Assembly (NCBI GenBank): GCA_958407465.1
Contig: CATYIV010000012.1
Coordinates: forward strand, 1-56,495
DNA: 56,495 bases
Direction: 5' to 3'
Source of the DNA: an uncultured Collinsella sp.
Lineage (GTDB): Bacteria; Actinomycetota; Coriobacteriia; Coriobacteriales; Coriobacteriaceae
Both the position numbers and the translations under genes were made by a program. The notes beneath the pieces are model-generated. The model searched no databases. It worked only from the letters and a program-made list of their open reading frames with translations, and was not told where the DNA came from. Position 1 is the first letter of the stretch, and every line of letters begins with the position of its first letter. This document shows, piece after piece, positions 34,113-43,006 of the stretch.

Positions 34113-35078
34113 CTAGTACGTCGCCTTGTAACGGTTGACCTTCTCGCGATAATCGCGCGTGTCGGCCTCGCGCAGCTTGGTCATGGCATCGCGCTCGTCA
34201 TCGGACAGGTTCGTGGGGACCTGTACCTTGATTTCGACGAGCAGCGCGCCTGTGCGGCCACGGTGCTTAACGTCGGGCGCACCCATCTCCTTAAAGCGGA
34301 ACTTCTTGCCCGTCTGGGTGCCAGCGGGCACCTTCAGACGAACCGTCGCACCGCCGGGCGTCGGCACGTCCACCGTGCAGCCGAGCGCCGCCTCATAGAC
34401 CGAGACCGGTACCTCCATGGTCACGTCGGCACCTTTACGCTTAAACAGCGGATGCTCCTCCACGTGCGTGGTCACGACCAGGTCGCCGCGCTCGCCGCCG
34501 GCAACGCCATACTCGCCGCGACGCTTGTAGCGCAGCTTGCCGCCGTCGACCGCGCCCGCAGGGACCGAGACCGTAATGGTCTGCTGCTCGCCCGTCGAGG
34601 GAATGCGGTAGGTGACCTTGTGCGTCACACCGCGAAACGCGTCCTCGGCCGTCACATCGACGGTCAGCGACAGGTCGCCGCCCTTGCGAGCGCGGCTGCG
34701 GCCAGCGCCGGCACCGGCAGCGCCCGCAGCCCCAGCAAAGCCCGAGCCCCAATCGCTGCCCCAGGCGCCGTTGCCGCTAAAGATGCTGTCAAAGATGTCG
34801 CCCCAGCCGCTGGCACCTGCGCCGGCACCGTAGCCGCCGCCATACGCGCCGCCTGCGCCCGGCATACCGCCAAACATGAGCATCTGGTCGTACTCTTTGC
34901 GCTTCTTCTCGTCCGAAAGCGTCTCGTAGGCCTCGCTGATCTCCTTGAACTTGGCCTCGTCGCCGCCGGCATCGGGGTGATATTTTTGCGCGAGCTTGCG
35001 AAACGCGCTCTTGATCTCTTTGTCGGAGGCGCTCTTGGATACGCCCAGGATGTCATAGAAGGTTTTGCCTGCAGCCAT
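34113..35078 (-). CDS. dnaJ: DnaJ-type co-chaperone without zinc finger
   Basis: 321 residues. The J domain carries H34-P35-D36. A long Gly/Ala-rich linker (about 70-130) leads to two beta-sandwich client-binding domains (CTD). The CxxCxGxG zinc repeats of class A DnaJ are absent, so this is a class B (CbpA-like) co-chaperone. It stimulates DnaK ATPase. A 12-bp terminator-like hairpin and a second 9-bp hairpin lie between grpE and this gene, so its expression relative to dnaK may be lowered. Confidence 0.93.
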   Translation of the reverse strand: MAAGKTFYDILGVSKSASDKEIKSAFRKLAQKYHPDAGGDEAKFKEISEAYETLSDEKKRKEYDQMLMFGGMPGAGGAYGGGYGAGAGASGWGDIFDSIFSGNGAWGSDWGSGFAGAAGAAGAGAGRSRARKGGDLSLTVDVTAEDAFRGVTHKVTYRIPSTGEQQTITVSVPAGAVDGGKLRYKRRGEYGVAGGERGDLVVTTHVEEHPLFKRKGADVTMEVPVSVYEAALGCTVDVPTPGGATVRLKVPAGTQTGKKFRFKEMGAPDVKHRGRTGALLVEIKVQVPTNLSDDERDAMTKLREADTRDYREKVNRYKATY

Positions 35079-35100
35079 CGTAGCTCCTCTCCTGTTTCAT

Positions 35101-35121
35101 CCGCCGCCCAGCGGGCGGCGG
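35101..35121. promoter_or_regulatory. 9-bp hairpin in the dnaJ leader
   Basis: CCGCCGCCC (35101-35109) pairs with GGGCGGCGG (35113-35121) around a 3-nt loop, 23 bp before the dnaJ start on the minus strand. It could impede readthrough or ribosome loading. Confidence 0.5.
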
Positions 35122-35144
35122 CTCATGCTTTCATATGGCACTAG

Positions 35145-35180
35145 GCCAGAAAGGGCCCCGGGTGTTGCCCCGGGGCCCTT
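35145..35180 (-). terminator. Intra-operon terminator between grpE and dnaJ
   Basis: A 12-bp perfect stem (35151-35162 with 35169-35180), 6-nt loop and TTTCT on the minus strand, only 6 bp past the grpE stop. Confidence 0.75.
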
Positions 35181-35185
35181 CTCAA

Positions 35186-36028
35186 TTACTCCTCGGTGCT
35201 CTCGGCCGTATCGGCCGCAGCATCCTCGGGCGCCGCTTCGGGCTCCGGTGCGGGGCGTTTCTCGCCGCCGTAGGTCACCGTCACCATCGCGGAACGCAGG
35301 ATGCGATCCGCCATGCGGTAGCCCTTCTGGTACACGTCGTTGACGGTCTCATCGTACTGCGACGCGTCCTCGACGCGACCCACGGCTTGGTGCTCGAGCG
35401 GATCGAACGCCTCGCCCTTGGGGTCGATGGGCTCAACGCCCTCGTGCGCAAACACATCGAGCAGCTTGGCATGCACCGCGTCGACACCGTCGACGAACTG
35501 CTTAAAGTCGTCGGCAAGCTCCTGGCTGCGGGCATGGTCGATCGCACGCTCGATATCGTCGACCACCGGCAGCAGCGCGGTGACGAGCTTCTCGGTCGCG
35601 CGCTCGCGCTCGGCGATACGCTCATTGGCGGTGCGGCGACGGAAGTTCTCCCAGTCGGCCTGCAGACGGGCGGTGCGCTCGGTAGCGTCCTTTGCCTTGT
35701 CCTCGGCGGCCTTCTGAGCCTCTGCCGCAGCATCGAGCTCGTTGCGCACGTCGGCAAGCTCTTTCTGAGCCTGCTCGAACTTGAGCTTAAAGTCGTTGTC
35801 GGCGGCTTCCTCACCGGCGCGGATAGCGGCTTCCACCATCTCGTCCTCGGTCATCGTCGCCTCCTTGTTGGAATCCTCTACTTGGTTCTCGGCAGCCTCG
35901 GCGGCCGGGGCCTCGTTGGCCTCGGTAACGTCTGCGGCCTCTACGGGAATCTTCACGTCCTTCTCCTCAGAGTCAACGGGGGCGGCACCAACGGCGGCCG
36001 CCTCCGTGCGAGCTTTACGGGCGGACAT
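35186..36028 (-). CDS. grpE: GrpE nucleotide exchange factor
   Basis: 280 residues, longer than the usual 180-220 because of an acidic Ala/Glu-rich N-terminus (about 1-85) and a Pro/Ala/Glu C-terminal tail (about 255-280). The middle has the long helix and the family motif near EPIDPKGEAFDPLEHQAV. It releases ADP from DnaK. The gene starts 2 bp after the dnaK stop. Confidence 0.95.
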   Translation of the reverse strand: MSARKARTEAAAVGAAPVDSEEKDVKIPVEAADVTEANEAPAAEAAENQVEDSNKEATMTEDEMVEAAIRAGEEAADNDFKLKFEQAQKELADVRNELDAAAEAQKAAEDKAKDATERTARLQADWENFRRRTANERIAERERATEKLVTALLPVVDDIERAIDHARSQELADDFKQFVDGVDAVHAKLLDVFAHEGVEPIDPKGEAFDPLEHQAVGRVEDASQYDETVNDVYQKGYRMADRILRSAMVTVTYGGEKRPAPEPEAAPEDAAADTAESTEE

Positions 36029-36030
36029 GA

Positions 36031-37923
36031 TTACTTGTCCTCGTCGTCCACAACCTCGTAGTCGGCGTCGACGACGTCATCGTCGGCAGGCTGGGCGCCG
36101 GCGGCACCGTCGGTCTGCTGCTGAGCGTCGGCGTAGACAACCTGGGCCAGCTCGTAGGCCACGGACTGCAGGGACTCGCCGGCGGCCTTGATGGCCTCGA
36201 CGTCAGAGCCCTCGAGCGCCTTCTTGGCGTCGGCGATAGCGGCCTCGGCCTTGGACTTCACGTCGGCGGAAACCTTGTCGCCCAGCTCGTTGAGGGTCTG
36301 CTCGGTGGAGTAGCACAGGCTGTCGGTCTGGTTGCGGACCTCGACCTCTTCCTTCTGCTTCTTGTCCTCCTCGGCATGAGCCTCGGCGTCCTTGACCATA
36401 CGATCGACTTCGTCGTCGGACAGAGCGGTGGAGCCGGAAATGGTGATCTGCTGCTCCTTGCCGGTGCCCTTGTCCTTAGCGGAGACCTTGACGATGCCGT
36501 TGGCGTCGATGTCGAAAGTGACCTCGATCTGCGGCACGCCGCGGCGGGCAGCCGGGATGCCGGTCAGCTGGAACTTACCGAGCGACTTGTTGTCGCGGGC
36601 AAGCTCGCGCTCGCCCTGGAGCACGTTGATCTCGACGCTGGTCTGGTTGTCGGCAGCGGTGGAGTAGACCTCGGTCTTGGAGGTCGGGATCGTGGTGTTG
36701 CGGTCGATCATCTTGGTCATGATGCCGCCCATGGTCTCGACGCCCAGCGACAGCGGGGTAACGTCGAGCAGCAGGATGCCCTCGACGTCGCCGGTGAGCA
36801 CGCCGCCCTGGACGGCAGCACCGTCGGCAACGACCTCGTCGGGGTTCACGGACATGTTGGGCTGCTTGCCGGTCATGGTCTTGACGAGCTCCTGGACAGC
36901 GGGCATACGGGTGGAGCCGCCGACGAGGATGACCTCGGTCAAATCGGAGAGCTTGAGCTTAGCGTCGCGCAGGGCGTTGGTGACAGGCTGCTTGCAGCGC
37001 TCGAGCAGGTCGCGGGTGATCTTCTCGAACTCGGCGCGGGTCAGCGTGTAGTTGAGGTGCAGCGGGCCGGACTGGTTCATGGTAATGAACGGCAGGTTGA
37101 TGGTGGTCTGCTGGGCGGCGGAGAGCTCCTTCTTGGCGTTCTCGGCGGCCTCCTTCAGACGCTGCAGGGCCATGGGGTCCTGACGCAGGTCGACACCGTT
37201 CTCCTGCTGGAACTTATCGGCCATCCAATCGATGACGCGCTGATCCCAGTCGTCGCCGCCCAGGTGGTTGTCGCCCGAGGTGGACAGAACCTCAAACACG
37301 CCGTCGGCGAGGTCGAGGATGGAGACGTCAAAGGTGCCGCCACCCAGGTCGAAGACCAGGATGCGCTGGTCGGTGCCCTGCTTGTCCAGGCCATAGGCCA
37401 GGGCAGCAGCGGTCGGCTCGTTGACGATACGCTTGACGTTGAGGCCGGCGATCTTACCGGCGTCCTTGGTGGCCTGACGCTGGGCGTCGTTGAAGTAGGC
37501 CGGGACGGTGATGACGGCGTCGGTGACAGTCTCGCCCAGATACTTCTCGGCGTCGGCCTTCATCTTGGCGAGCGTCATGGCGCTCACCTGCTCAGCGGTG
37601 TAATCCTTGCCCTCGATGTCGACGACGGCACGGCCACCCTGGCCCTCCTTGACCTCGTACGGCACGGTCTTGATCTCGGAGGTGCACTCGGAGTACTTGC
37701 GGCCCATGAAGCGCTTGATGGAGAACACGGTGTTCTTGGGGTTGGTGACAGCCTGGTTCTTAGCGGCCTTACCCACGACGCGGTCGCCGTCGGCACGGAA
37801 GCCCACGACGGACGGGGTGGTGCGGTCGCCCTCGGCGTTCACGATAATGGTCGGAGAACCGCCCTCGAGAACGGCCATAGCGGAGTTAGTAGTACCAAGG
37901 TCGATACCAAGAATCTTACTCAT
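36031..37923 (-). CDS. dnaK: DnaK (Hsp70)
   Basis: 630 residues. ATPase domain begins [19 protein letters not shown] and includes the [13 protein letters not shown] motif. The substrate-binding domain (about 380-500) and helical lid follow, ending in an acidic tail with [17 protein letters not shown]. First gene of dnaK-grpE-dnaJ-hspR. The candidate HspR operator lies 110 bp upstream. Confidence 0.98.
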   Translation of the reverse strand: MSKILGIDLGTTNSAMAVLEGGSPTIIVNAEGDRTTPSVVGFRADGDRVVGKAAKNQAVTNPKNTVFSIKRFMGRKYSECTSEIKTVPYEVKEGQGGRAVVDIEGKDYTAEQVSAMTLAKMKADAEKYLGETVTDAVITVPAYFNDAQRQATKDAGKIAGLNVKRIVNEPTAAALAYGLDKQGTDQRILVFDLGGGTFDVSILDLADGVFEVLSTSGDNHLGGDDWDQRVIDWMADKFQQENGVDLRQDPMALQRLKEAAENAKKELSAAQQTTINLPFITMNQSGPLHLNYTLTRAEFEKITRDLLERCKQPVTNALRDAKLKLSDLTEVILVGGSTRMPAVQELVKTMTGKQPNMSVNPDEVVADGAAVQGGVLTGDVEGILLLDVTPLSLGVETMGGIMTKMIDRNTTIPTSKTEVYSTAADNQTSVEINVLQGERELARDNKSLGKFQLTGIPAARRGVPQIEVTFDIDANGIVKVSAKDKGTGKEQQITISGSTALSDDEVDRMVKDAEAHAEEDKKQKEEVEVRNQTDSLCYSTEQTLNELGDKVSADVKSKAEAAIADAKKALEGSDVEAIKAAGESLQSVAYELAQVVYADAQQQTDGAAGAQPADDDVVDADYEVVDDEDK

Positions 37924-38032
37924 TAGAAATTCCCTCTCTCTTGTGCGTTTGCACCGACTCGGCGGTCTGCCAAGCGGTGTTTCGGCTTGTCTTTCAGGAT
38001 GTAGTGTATCCCCTTATGGGCCGGAATATACA

Positions 38033-38058
38033 AAATCTAAGTCAATTCATATAAGATT
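38033..38058 (-). promoter_or_regulatory. Candidate HspR operator upstream of dnaK
   Basis: Minus-strand AATCTTATAT-N5-GACTTAGATTT, the same as at 27965-27990 before clpB; only the 5-nt spacer differs. A TTGAC and a TATATT hexamer lie within or just past it, so binding would cover the promoter. Confidence 0.72.
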
Positions 38059-38184
38059 TCTTATTGCCAAGAGTTTAGGTTCGCAAATATGCAGGTAGAC
38101 GCGCTGTTTGAGTTCTGGGCAGATCTATCGAGATCTATGTAGAGATGGCTGAGGTTTGCGTCCGGGGGTGCCTGGGGGCCGTCT

Positions 38185-38298
38185 TGCGGAAAGCTCATCC
38201 CGGTTTGAGCGTGGATTCCGGGTCGCAGTTTCCGCTAGCGGGCCCAACCGGAAACTGCGACCCGGTTTTCGGCCAAATAACGGGATGCCCTTTCCGCA
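38185..38298. repeat. Nested hairpin repeat, copy 1
   Basis: An inner perfect 17-bp stem (38218-38234 with 38249-38265) lies within an outer stem (38185-38202 with 38281-38298, two mismatches). The right part includes TTCGGCCAAA. The same nested plan with the GGGTCGC...TTTCCG core occurs at 53147-53255. Confidence 0.72.
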
Positions 38299-38430
38299 GG
38301 CGCGCCCAATAGCTCAATATTTCAAGTCACCTTTAGCTAACATTTACGCAGCTCAACGGCCCCACCTGCACGTTTTTTAGTAAACCTTGGCATACTCGGC
38401 GAACGGTATGAAGATGCCGGTCAGAGGGTA

Positions 38431-38458
38431 TTGCAAACGGTCGCTCCCGTGGTATGTT
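38431..38458 (+). promoter_or_regulatory. Ferredoxin promoter
   Basis: TTGCAA (38431-38436), a 16-bp spacer and TATGTT (38453-38458), about 60 bp before the ferredoxin ATG. Confidence 0.5.
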
Positions 38459-38519
38459 TTTGCCCGAATCAAACCGGCGCGCATCGCCTGTAGCGTCGGT
38501 CAACAGAGAGGAAACTACC

Positions 38520-38705
38520 ATGGCTCATCCCGTAATTGATGCCGACGAGTGCATCGCTTGTGGCGTTTGCGTCGACTCCTGCCCCGCTGGCGTTCTGGAG
38601 CTCCAGGACGTCGCTACCGTCGCTGACGAGGACTCCTGCGTCGCCTGTGGCGCTTGCCAGGACGCTTGCCCCGCTGGCGCGATCACCGAGATCGTCGAGG
38701 AGTAA
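38520..38705 (+). CDS. 2[4Fe-4S] ferredoxin
   Basis: 61 residues. Two complete cluster motifs: C11-x2-C14-x2-C17-x3-C21-P and C40-x2-C43-x2-C46-x3-C50-P. It is the bacterial/clostridial ferredoxin type, a soluble low-potential electron carrier. The ATG at 38520 follows AGAGGAAA; a longer in-frame reading runs into the promoter. A very strong terminator follows, so it is a single-gene unit. Confidence 0.96.
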   Translation: MAHPVIDADECIACGVCVDSCPAGVLELQDVATVADEDSCVACGACQDACPAGAITEIVEE

Positions 38706-38740
38706 CAACTCCCCACTTGCACACTCAAAAGTACACCGTG

Positions 38741-38790
38741 CACAAAAAAAGGAGGCCTCCGCATCGCCGCGGAGGCCTCCTTTTTTTGTG
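38741..38790. terminator. Bidirectional terminator after ferredoxin
   Basis: A 22-bp perfect stem (38741-38762 with 38769-38790) containing A7 and T7 tracts, so it works for the ferredoxin gene on the plus strand and for the nad operon on the minus strand. Confidence 0.93.
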
Positions 38791-38814
38791 CGGATAACTA
38801 ATTTGGCACCGCTG

Positions 38815-38846
38815 CAGATTGCCGCTTAGGGGCGTTTGCAGCGTCG
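38815..38846. repeat. Fragment of composite repeat (copy E)
   Basis: These 32 bases are identical to 54981-55012 (right outer stem plus GCAGCGTCG linker of copy B). The rest of the element is missing. It lies against the niaR stop codon. Confidence 0.75.
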
Positions 38847-38847
38847 G

Positions 38848-39393
38848 CTACGATAGATCGTCCTCGTAAGGCATGAGGTCTGCTAGGTAGCCTTTCTCCT
38901 TGAGCATCGCCTCGATCTCATCGAGGGTTTGCTCGTCCTCCGCCGCGATGCGATGGAAGTGATAGCCGCTCGTCACCGTTAGTAGCGGGAAACTCTTGCC
39001 GCTCTCGATATCGTGCAGGTAGCGCTCAACATCACGACGATTGCGGATGTCCAGGTCGGCCGTGATCTTGCCGTACACACGATGGTTGACGATCACGTTA
39101 AGCACGGCGCCACCCGCGTCGACGATACTCGTAAGTTCGTCGCCCGCCTGCTCCACGCTGTGGCGCACCTTAACAAGACGCGTGGGCACGGCGGGGCTGC
39201 TGGGGGCCTCCTGCAGCACATAACCACGGTTGGTCGCCACGACATCGTGCCCATCGGCACGCAGCAGGGCAATATCCTGAACCACGATCTGACGGCTCAC
39301 GCCAACCTCGCGGGCAAGCGCGCTGCCCGAAACGGGCTCCTTGGCCCCCTCGAGCACGTCCATGATGGCACGGCGACGCTCGCGGGCGTTCAT
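38848..39393 (-). CDS. niaR: NiaR-type niacin-responsive repressor
   Basis: 181 residues. An HTH_11 domain (about 5-60, EPVSGSALAREVGVSRQIVVQDIALLRADGH in parts) is followed by a 3H domain (about 72-175) with conserved histidines in VRHSVEQ, VNHRVYG, and the YLHDIE and GYHFHRI segments, which bind metal and niacin in this family. It is the last gene of nadA-nadB-nadC-niaR and overlaps nadC by one base. It probably represses the operon at the palindrome 42756-42799. Confidence 0.92.
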   Translation of the reverse strand: MNARERRRAIMDVLEGAKEPVSGSALAREVGVSRQIVVQDIALLRADGHDVVATNRGYVLQEAPSSPAVPTRLVKVRHSVEQAGDELTSIVDAGGAVLNVIVNHRVYGKITADLDIRNRRDVERYLHDIESGKSFPLLTVTSGYHFHRIAAEDEQTLDEIEAMLKEKGYLADLMPYEDDLS

Positions 39394-40253
39394 TATTTAC
39401 CGTCCAGCAGACGCAGGTGCTTAAGCGAGAGGTCGAGGATCGGCGCGGAGTGCGTCAGGGCGCCCGAGCTAATAAAGTCAACGCCCAGGTCGGCGAGCGC
39501 GCGGATATTGCTGGCGTCCACGTTGCCCGAGCACTCGGTCTTGGCGCGACCGGCGATAAGCTCGATAGCGGCGGCCATGTCGTCATGGGTCATGTTGTCG
39601 AACATGATGATGTCGGCGCCGGCCTCCACGGCCTCGCGCACCATGTCCAGGTTCTCGCACTCGATCTCGACCGTCGTGGTAAACGATGCATGGGCGCGCG
39701 CCATCTCGATCGCACGCGTCACGCCACCGGCGGCATCGATGTGGTTGTCCTTGAGCATGACAGCCGTCGACAGGTTATAGCGGTGGTTGCTGCCACCGCC
39801 GATCTCGACTGCCGCCTTTTCAAACACACGCATGCCCGGTGTGGTCTTGCGCGTGTCGACAAGCACGGTCTTGGTGCCCTCGAGCGCAGCCGCCATCCGA
39901 TGCGTGTAAGTAGCGATGCCGCTCATGCGCTGCAGGTAGTTGAGTGCCACGCGCTCGCCCGAAAGCAGCACGCGCGCATCGCCGCGCACCTGACCCACGT
40001 GGTCGCCGGCATGCACCTCGTCACCGTCGGCAACATCAAACAGCACCGAGCCCTGCGGATCCAGCAGCTCAAAGGTGCGAGCAAACACATCCAAGCCGGC
40101 GATGATGCCATCGGCTTTGGCGATAAGCTCCACCGTGGCGGGGCGCGCCGTGGGGCACACGCTCGCCGTGCTCACGTCCTCAAAGGTAATGTCCTCACGC
40201 AGAGCCTGCAGAATCAGATCATCGACGACAAGTTTCATGGTAATGGGATTCAT
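39393..40253 (-). CDS. nadC: Nicotinate-nucleotide pyrophosphorylase (carboxylating)
   Basis: 286 residues. Converts quinolinate and PRPP to nicotinate mononucleotide, the third step of de novo NAD synthesis. The DTRKTTPGMR motif and the EIECENLDMVREAVEAGAD region are typical of QPRTase. It starts 3 bp after nadB; GGAG in the end of nadB serves as its ribosome site. Confidence 0.96.
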   Translation of the reverse strand: MNPITMKLVVDDLILQALREDITFEDVSTASVCPTARPATVELIAKADGIIAGLDVFARTFELLDPQGSVLFDVADGDEVHAGDHVGQVRGDARVLLSGERVALNYLQRMSGIATYTHRMAAALEGTKTVLVDTRKTTPGMRVFEKAAVEIGGGSNHRYNLSTAVMLKDNHIDAAGGVTRAIEMARAHASFTTTVEIECENLDMVREAVEAGADIIMFDNMTHDDMAAAIELIAGRAKTECSGNVDASNIRALADLGVDFISSGALTHSAPILDLSLKHLRLLDGK

Positions 40254-40256
40254 GGT

Positions 40257-41633
40257 CTACTCCTCCACGGCCTGCGTGCTGGCGGCACGGGCCAAATCAT
40301 CGATTGCCAGGGTGTCGGCGCTCAGGGCGCGATGACGGCCATCGAGCGCGGGCTCGCCCGCCTGCTCCACGGCCAGCGACTCGCCGGTGCGCATACGCCA
40401 AGCAGCGCGACGACCCCAGACTAGGGACTCGAGCAGGCTGTTGGAAGCTAGGCGGTTCTTGCCGTGAACGCCGTTGCAAGCCGTCTCGCCCGCGGCATAG
40501 AGCTCGGGCATCGAGGTGCGGCCATCCTTGTCGACCCACACGCCGCCCATAAAGTAGTGCTGCGTGGGCGTAACGGGAATGGGCTCATCCAGGATGTCGC
40601 GACCGTCCTCAAGGCAGCGCGCGCGGATGTTGGCGAAATGCCCGGTCACCACGTCGCGCTCGACGGGGGCAAAGCTCAGCCACTCGTGCTCGGTGCCGTC
40701 CTGCTTCATCTGCTCGCGAATAGCGGCGGCGACTACGTCGCGCGGCTGCAGCTCGTCGGTAAAGCGCTCGCCGGCAGCGTTGAGCAGAATCGCGCCCTCG
40801 CCGCGGCAGCTCTCGCTGATCAGGAAGGTGCGGCCCGGCTGCGGCGAGAACAGTCCCGTGGGGTGGATCTGCACGTAGTCCAGGTGCTCCATCTTAATGC
40901 CATGCTCCTGAGCGATGTAGCAGGCATCGCCCGTGAGCTGCGGATAGTTGGTCGAGTGGTCGTATACGCCGCCGATGCCGCCCGTTGCCCACAGCGTGTG
41001 GCGGGCATGGATCTTAAACAGCTCGCCGGCATGCACGCCCTCGGCGACATTTGCCAGCTCGTCGGCGGGACGAAGCGAGTTGTCCTCGTCCACGGCTACG
41101 GCGACGACGCCGGTGCACACCGTGGCGTCATCGCGCTCGGCGGTCAGGATGTCGGTCATGGCCACGTGCTCCAAAATCTGCACGTTGTCCAGCTTGCGAA
41201 CGGCCTGGAGCAGCTTGGTCGTGATCTCCTTGCCCGTAATGTCGGCATGGAAGGCAATGCGCGGACGGCTGTGCGCGCCCTCGCGGGTAAAATTGAGGCT
41301 GCCGTCGGCCTTGCGCTCAAAATCCACGCCCATCGCTAGCAGGTCGTTGATGACCGAGCGGCTCGAGCGAATCATGATGTCGACGCTCTCGCGGCGGTTC
41401 TCGTAGTGGCCGGCGTGCATGGTGTCCTCAAAGAAGGCATCGTAGTCCGAGCCTTCGGGCAGCACGCAGATGCCGCCCTGCGCGAGCATCGAATCGCACT
41501 CATCGACCGCGCCCTTGGAGAGCATGATCACGCGCGTGCTCGTCGGCAGATTGAGGGCCGCGTACAGACCCGCCACGCCGCAGCCGGCAATGACGACGTC
41601 GCACTCCATATCGGGGTATTGCTTGGTTTCCAC
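40257..41633 (-). CDS. nadB: L-aspartate oxidase
   Basis: About 458 residues from GTG 41633, with GGAGAGG 6 nt upstream; ATGs at 41660 and 41684 are alternatives. The FAD-dependent enzyme makes iminoaspartate from aspartate for NadA. FAD motif VVIAGCGVAGLYAALN is N-terminal, SMLAQGGICV and the HTLWATGGIGGVYDHSTN region follow, and the HPTGL and RLASNSLLESLVWG signatures are present. The upstream GGGACGGTCCC palindrome sits in the nadA-nadB junction. Confidence 0.95.
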   Translation of the reverse strand: METKQYPDMECDVVIAGCGVAGLYAALNLPTSTRVIMLSKGAVDECDSMLAQGGICVLPEGSDYDAFFEDTMHAGHYENRRESVDIMIRSSRSVINDLLAMGVDFERKADGSLNFTREGAHSRPRIAFHADITGKEITTKLLQAVRKLDNVQILEHVAMTDILTAERDDATVCTGVVAVAVDEDNSLRPADELANVAEGVHAGELFKIHARHTLWATGGIGGVYDHSTNYPQLTGDACYIAQEHGIKMEHLDYVQIHPTGLFSPQPGRTFLISESCRGEGAILLNAAGERFTDELQPRDVVAAAIREQMKQDGTEHEWLSFAPVERDVVTGHFANIRARCLEDGRDILDEPIPVTPTQHYFMGGVWVDKDGRTSMPELYAAGETACNGVHGKNRLASNSLLESLVWGRRAAWRMRTGESLAVEQAGEPALDGRHRALSADTLAIDDLARAASTQAVEE

Positions 41634-41688
41634 AGGAATCCTCTCCCTTGAATGTGACATAAGGGACCGTCCCTCATGCAACATTGTT

Positions 41689-42714
41689 CTAGCGTGCTGC
41701 GTACTCGAGCATACGGTCGAGCGTGAGCTTGGCCTGGTCTGCTGCCTCGTCCGAGACGCCGATCTGCACCTCGCCCTCGCCCGTCTCCAGGCAGCGCACG
41801 AGCTTCTCGAGCGTGATGAGATCCATGTTGACGCAGGTGGGCTGCACCGCGGGGAAGTAGAACTTCTTGCCGGTGCCCTGGCAGCGGCGCTCGAGCTCGT
41901 AGAGCACGCCGCGGACCGTCACGATGATGAATTCGCTCGCGCCGGACTCCTCGGCATACTTGATGATGCCGGCGGTGGAGCCGATGTAGTCGGCCTCGGC
42001 CAGCACATCGGCTTTGCACTCGGGATGCGCCAGTACGAGCGCGTCGGGGTGGGCCTCCGTCGCGTCGACGATCTGCTCGACGGTGATGATGTGGTGGCGC
42101 GGGCAGTAGCCCTTGTTGAGAATGACGTGCTTTTGCGGCACCTGCTCGGCTACGAAGCGGCCCAGGTTTTGGTCGGGAATGAACAGGATATGCTGCTGCG
42201 GCAGCTCGGACACGATCTTGACGGCGTTGGAGCTGGTGACGCACACGTCACTCCAGCTCTTGATCTCGACCGTCGAGTTGACGTAGCAGACCACGGCAAG
42301 GTCGTCACCGTACTCGGCGCGGGCGGCGTCGACCGTCTCGCGCTTGACCATGTGAGCCATGGGGCAGTCCGCGCCCGGCTCGGGCAGCAGCACGGTCTTA
42401 GTGGGATTGAGCAGTTTGGCGCTCTCGCCCATAAACTCCACGCCGCACAGCACGATGGTCTGCTGCGGCAGGCTTTTAGCGAGCTTAGCCAGGTAGAAGC
42501 TGTCGCCGACGTAATCAGCCACGGCCTGCACCTCGGGCGCCACGTAATAGTGCGCCAGAATCACCGCGTCGCGTTGGATTTTTAGTTGCTGAATGGCCTC
42601 GACGAGCTCTGCGGGCACCAGCGCCGCGCGCTCCGTTGCCGTCGTTGCCGATGCCAGGCCGGCCGCAATATCGCGTGCAAGCTCCGATGCATCCATGTTC
42701 GCGCTCTGTGCCAT
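41689..42714 (-). CDS. nadA: Quinolinate synthase A
   Basis: 341 residues from ATG 42714. A [4Fe-4S] enzyme that joins iminoaspartate and DHAP into quinolinate. Cluster cysteines lie in LCGVEFMGESAK, PTCVNMDL and the late region. AHYYVAPEVQAVADYVGDS and VLAHPECKADV are family signatures. First gene of the operon; a promoter with an embedded palindrome lies about 40-60 bp upstream. Confidence 0.96.
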   Translation of the reverse strand: MAQSANMDASELARDIAAGLASATTATERAALVPAELVEAIQQLKIQRDAVILAHYYVAPEVQAVADYVGDSFYLAKLAKSLPQQTIVLCGVEFMGESAKLLNPTKTVLLPEPGADCPMAHMVKRETVDAARAEYGDDLAVVCYVNSTVEIKSWSDVCVTSSNAVKIVSELPQQHILFIPDQNLGRFVAEQVPQKHVILNKGYCPRHHIITVEQIVDATEAHPDALVLAHPECKADVLAEADYIGSTAGIIKYAEESGASEFIIVTVRGVLYELERRCQGTGKKFYFPAVQPTCVNMDLITLEKLVRCLETGEGEVQIGVSDEAADQAKLTLDRMLEYAAR

Positions 42715-42749
42715 CAAGGCCCCTCTCTTTTGGCGAATCTTGGGGCTTT

Positions 42750-42799
42750 AGTATGACACCTAGGTTTACAGCTGACAAGACAGCTGTAAACCTAGGTGT
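42750..42799 (-). promoter_or_regulatory. nad operon promoter with palindromic operator
   Basis: On the minus strand -35 TTGTCA (42773-42778), 17-bp spacer and -10 CATACT (42750-42755). A perfect palindrome with 19-bp arms (42756-42774 and 42781-42799) and a 6-nt centre overlaps the -35 and fills the spacer. Given niaR in the same operon, this is its likely operator. Confidence 0.78.
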
Positions 42800-43006
42800 A
42801 AAGTTGAAATAAAGATTCAATCTTGGGTCGGGTCCATTTTCGAACTGGCAAGCTGAGGATAGCTGAGCTCTCGATGGCGCAGGAGGCATCTTTCGCCACC
42901 GCAACACCGCTTGGCGCGAGCTGCACGCCGTGGGGCGCAAACGGTCCGCACCCCCGCAAGCGGCGCGTGCCCGATGTGGCAAAATCGAACTACTTAAGGG
43001 GGCCGA

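Larger units (their letters stand above)
37924..38519. other. dnaK-ferredoxin intergenic region
   Basis: 596 bp between divergent genes. It holds the dnaK leader, the candidate HspR operator (38033-38058), a nested hairpin repeat (38185-38298) and the ferredoxin promoter (38431-38458). I see no gene in the remaining sequence. Confidence 0.7.
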
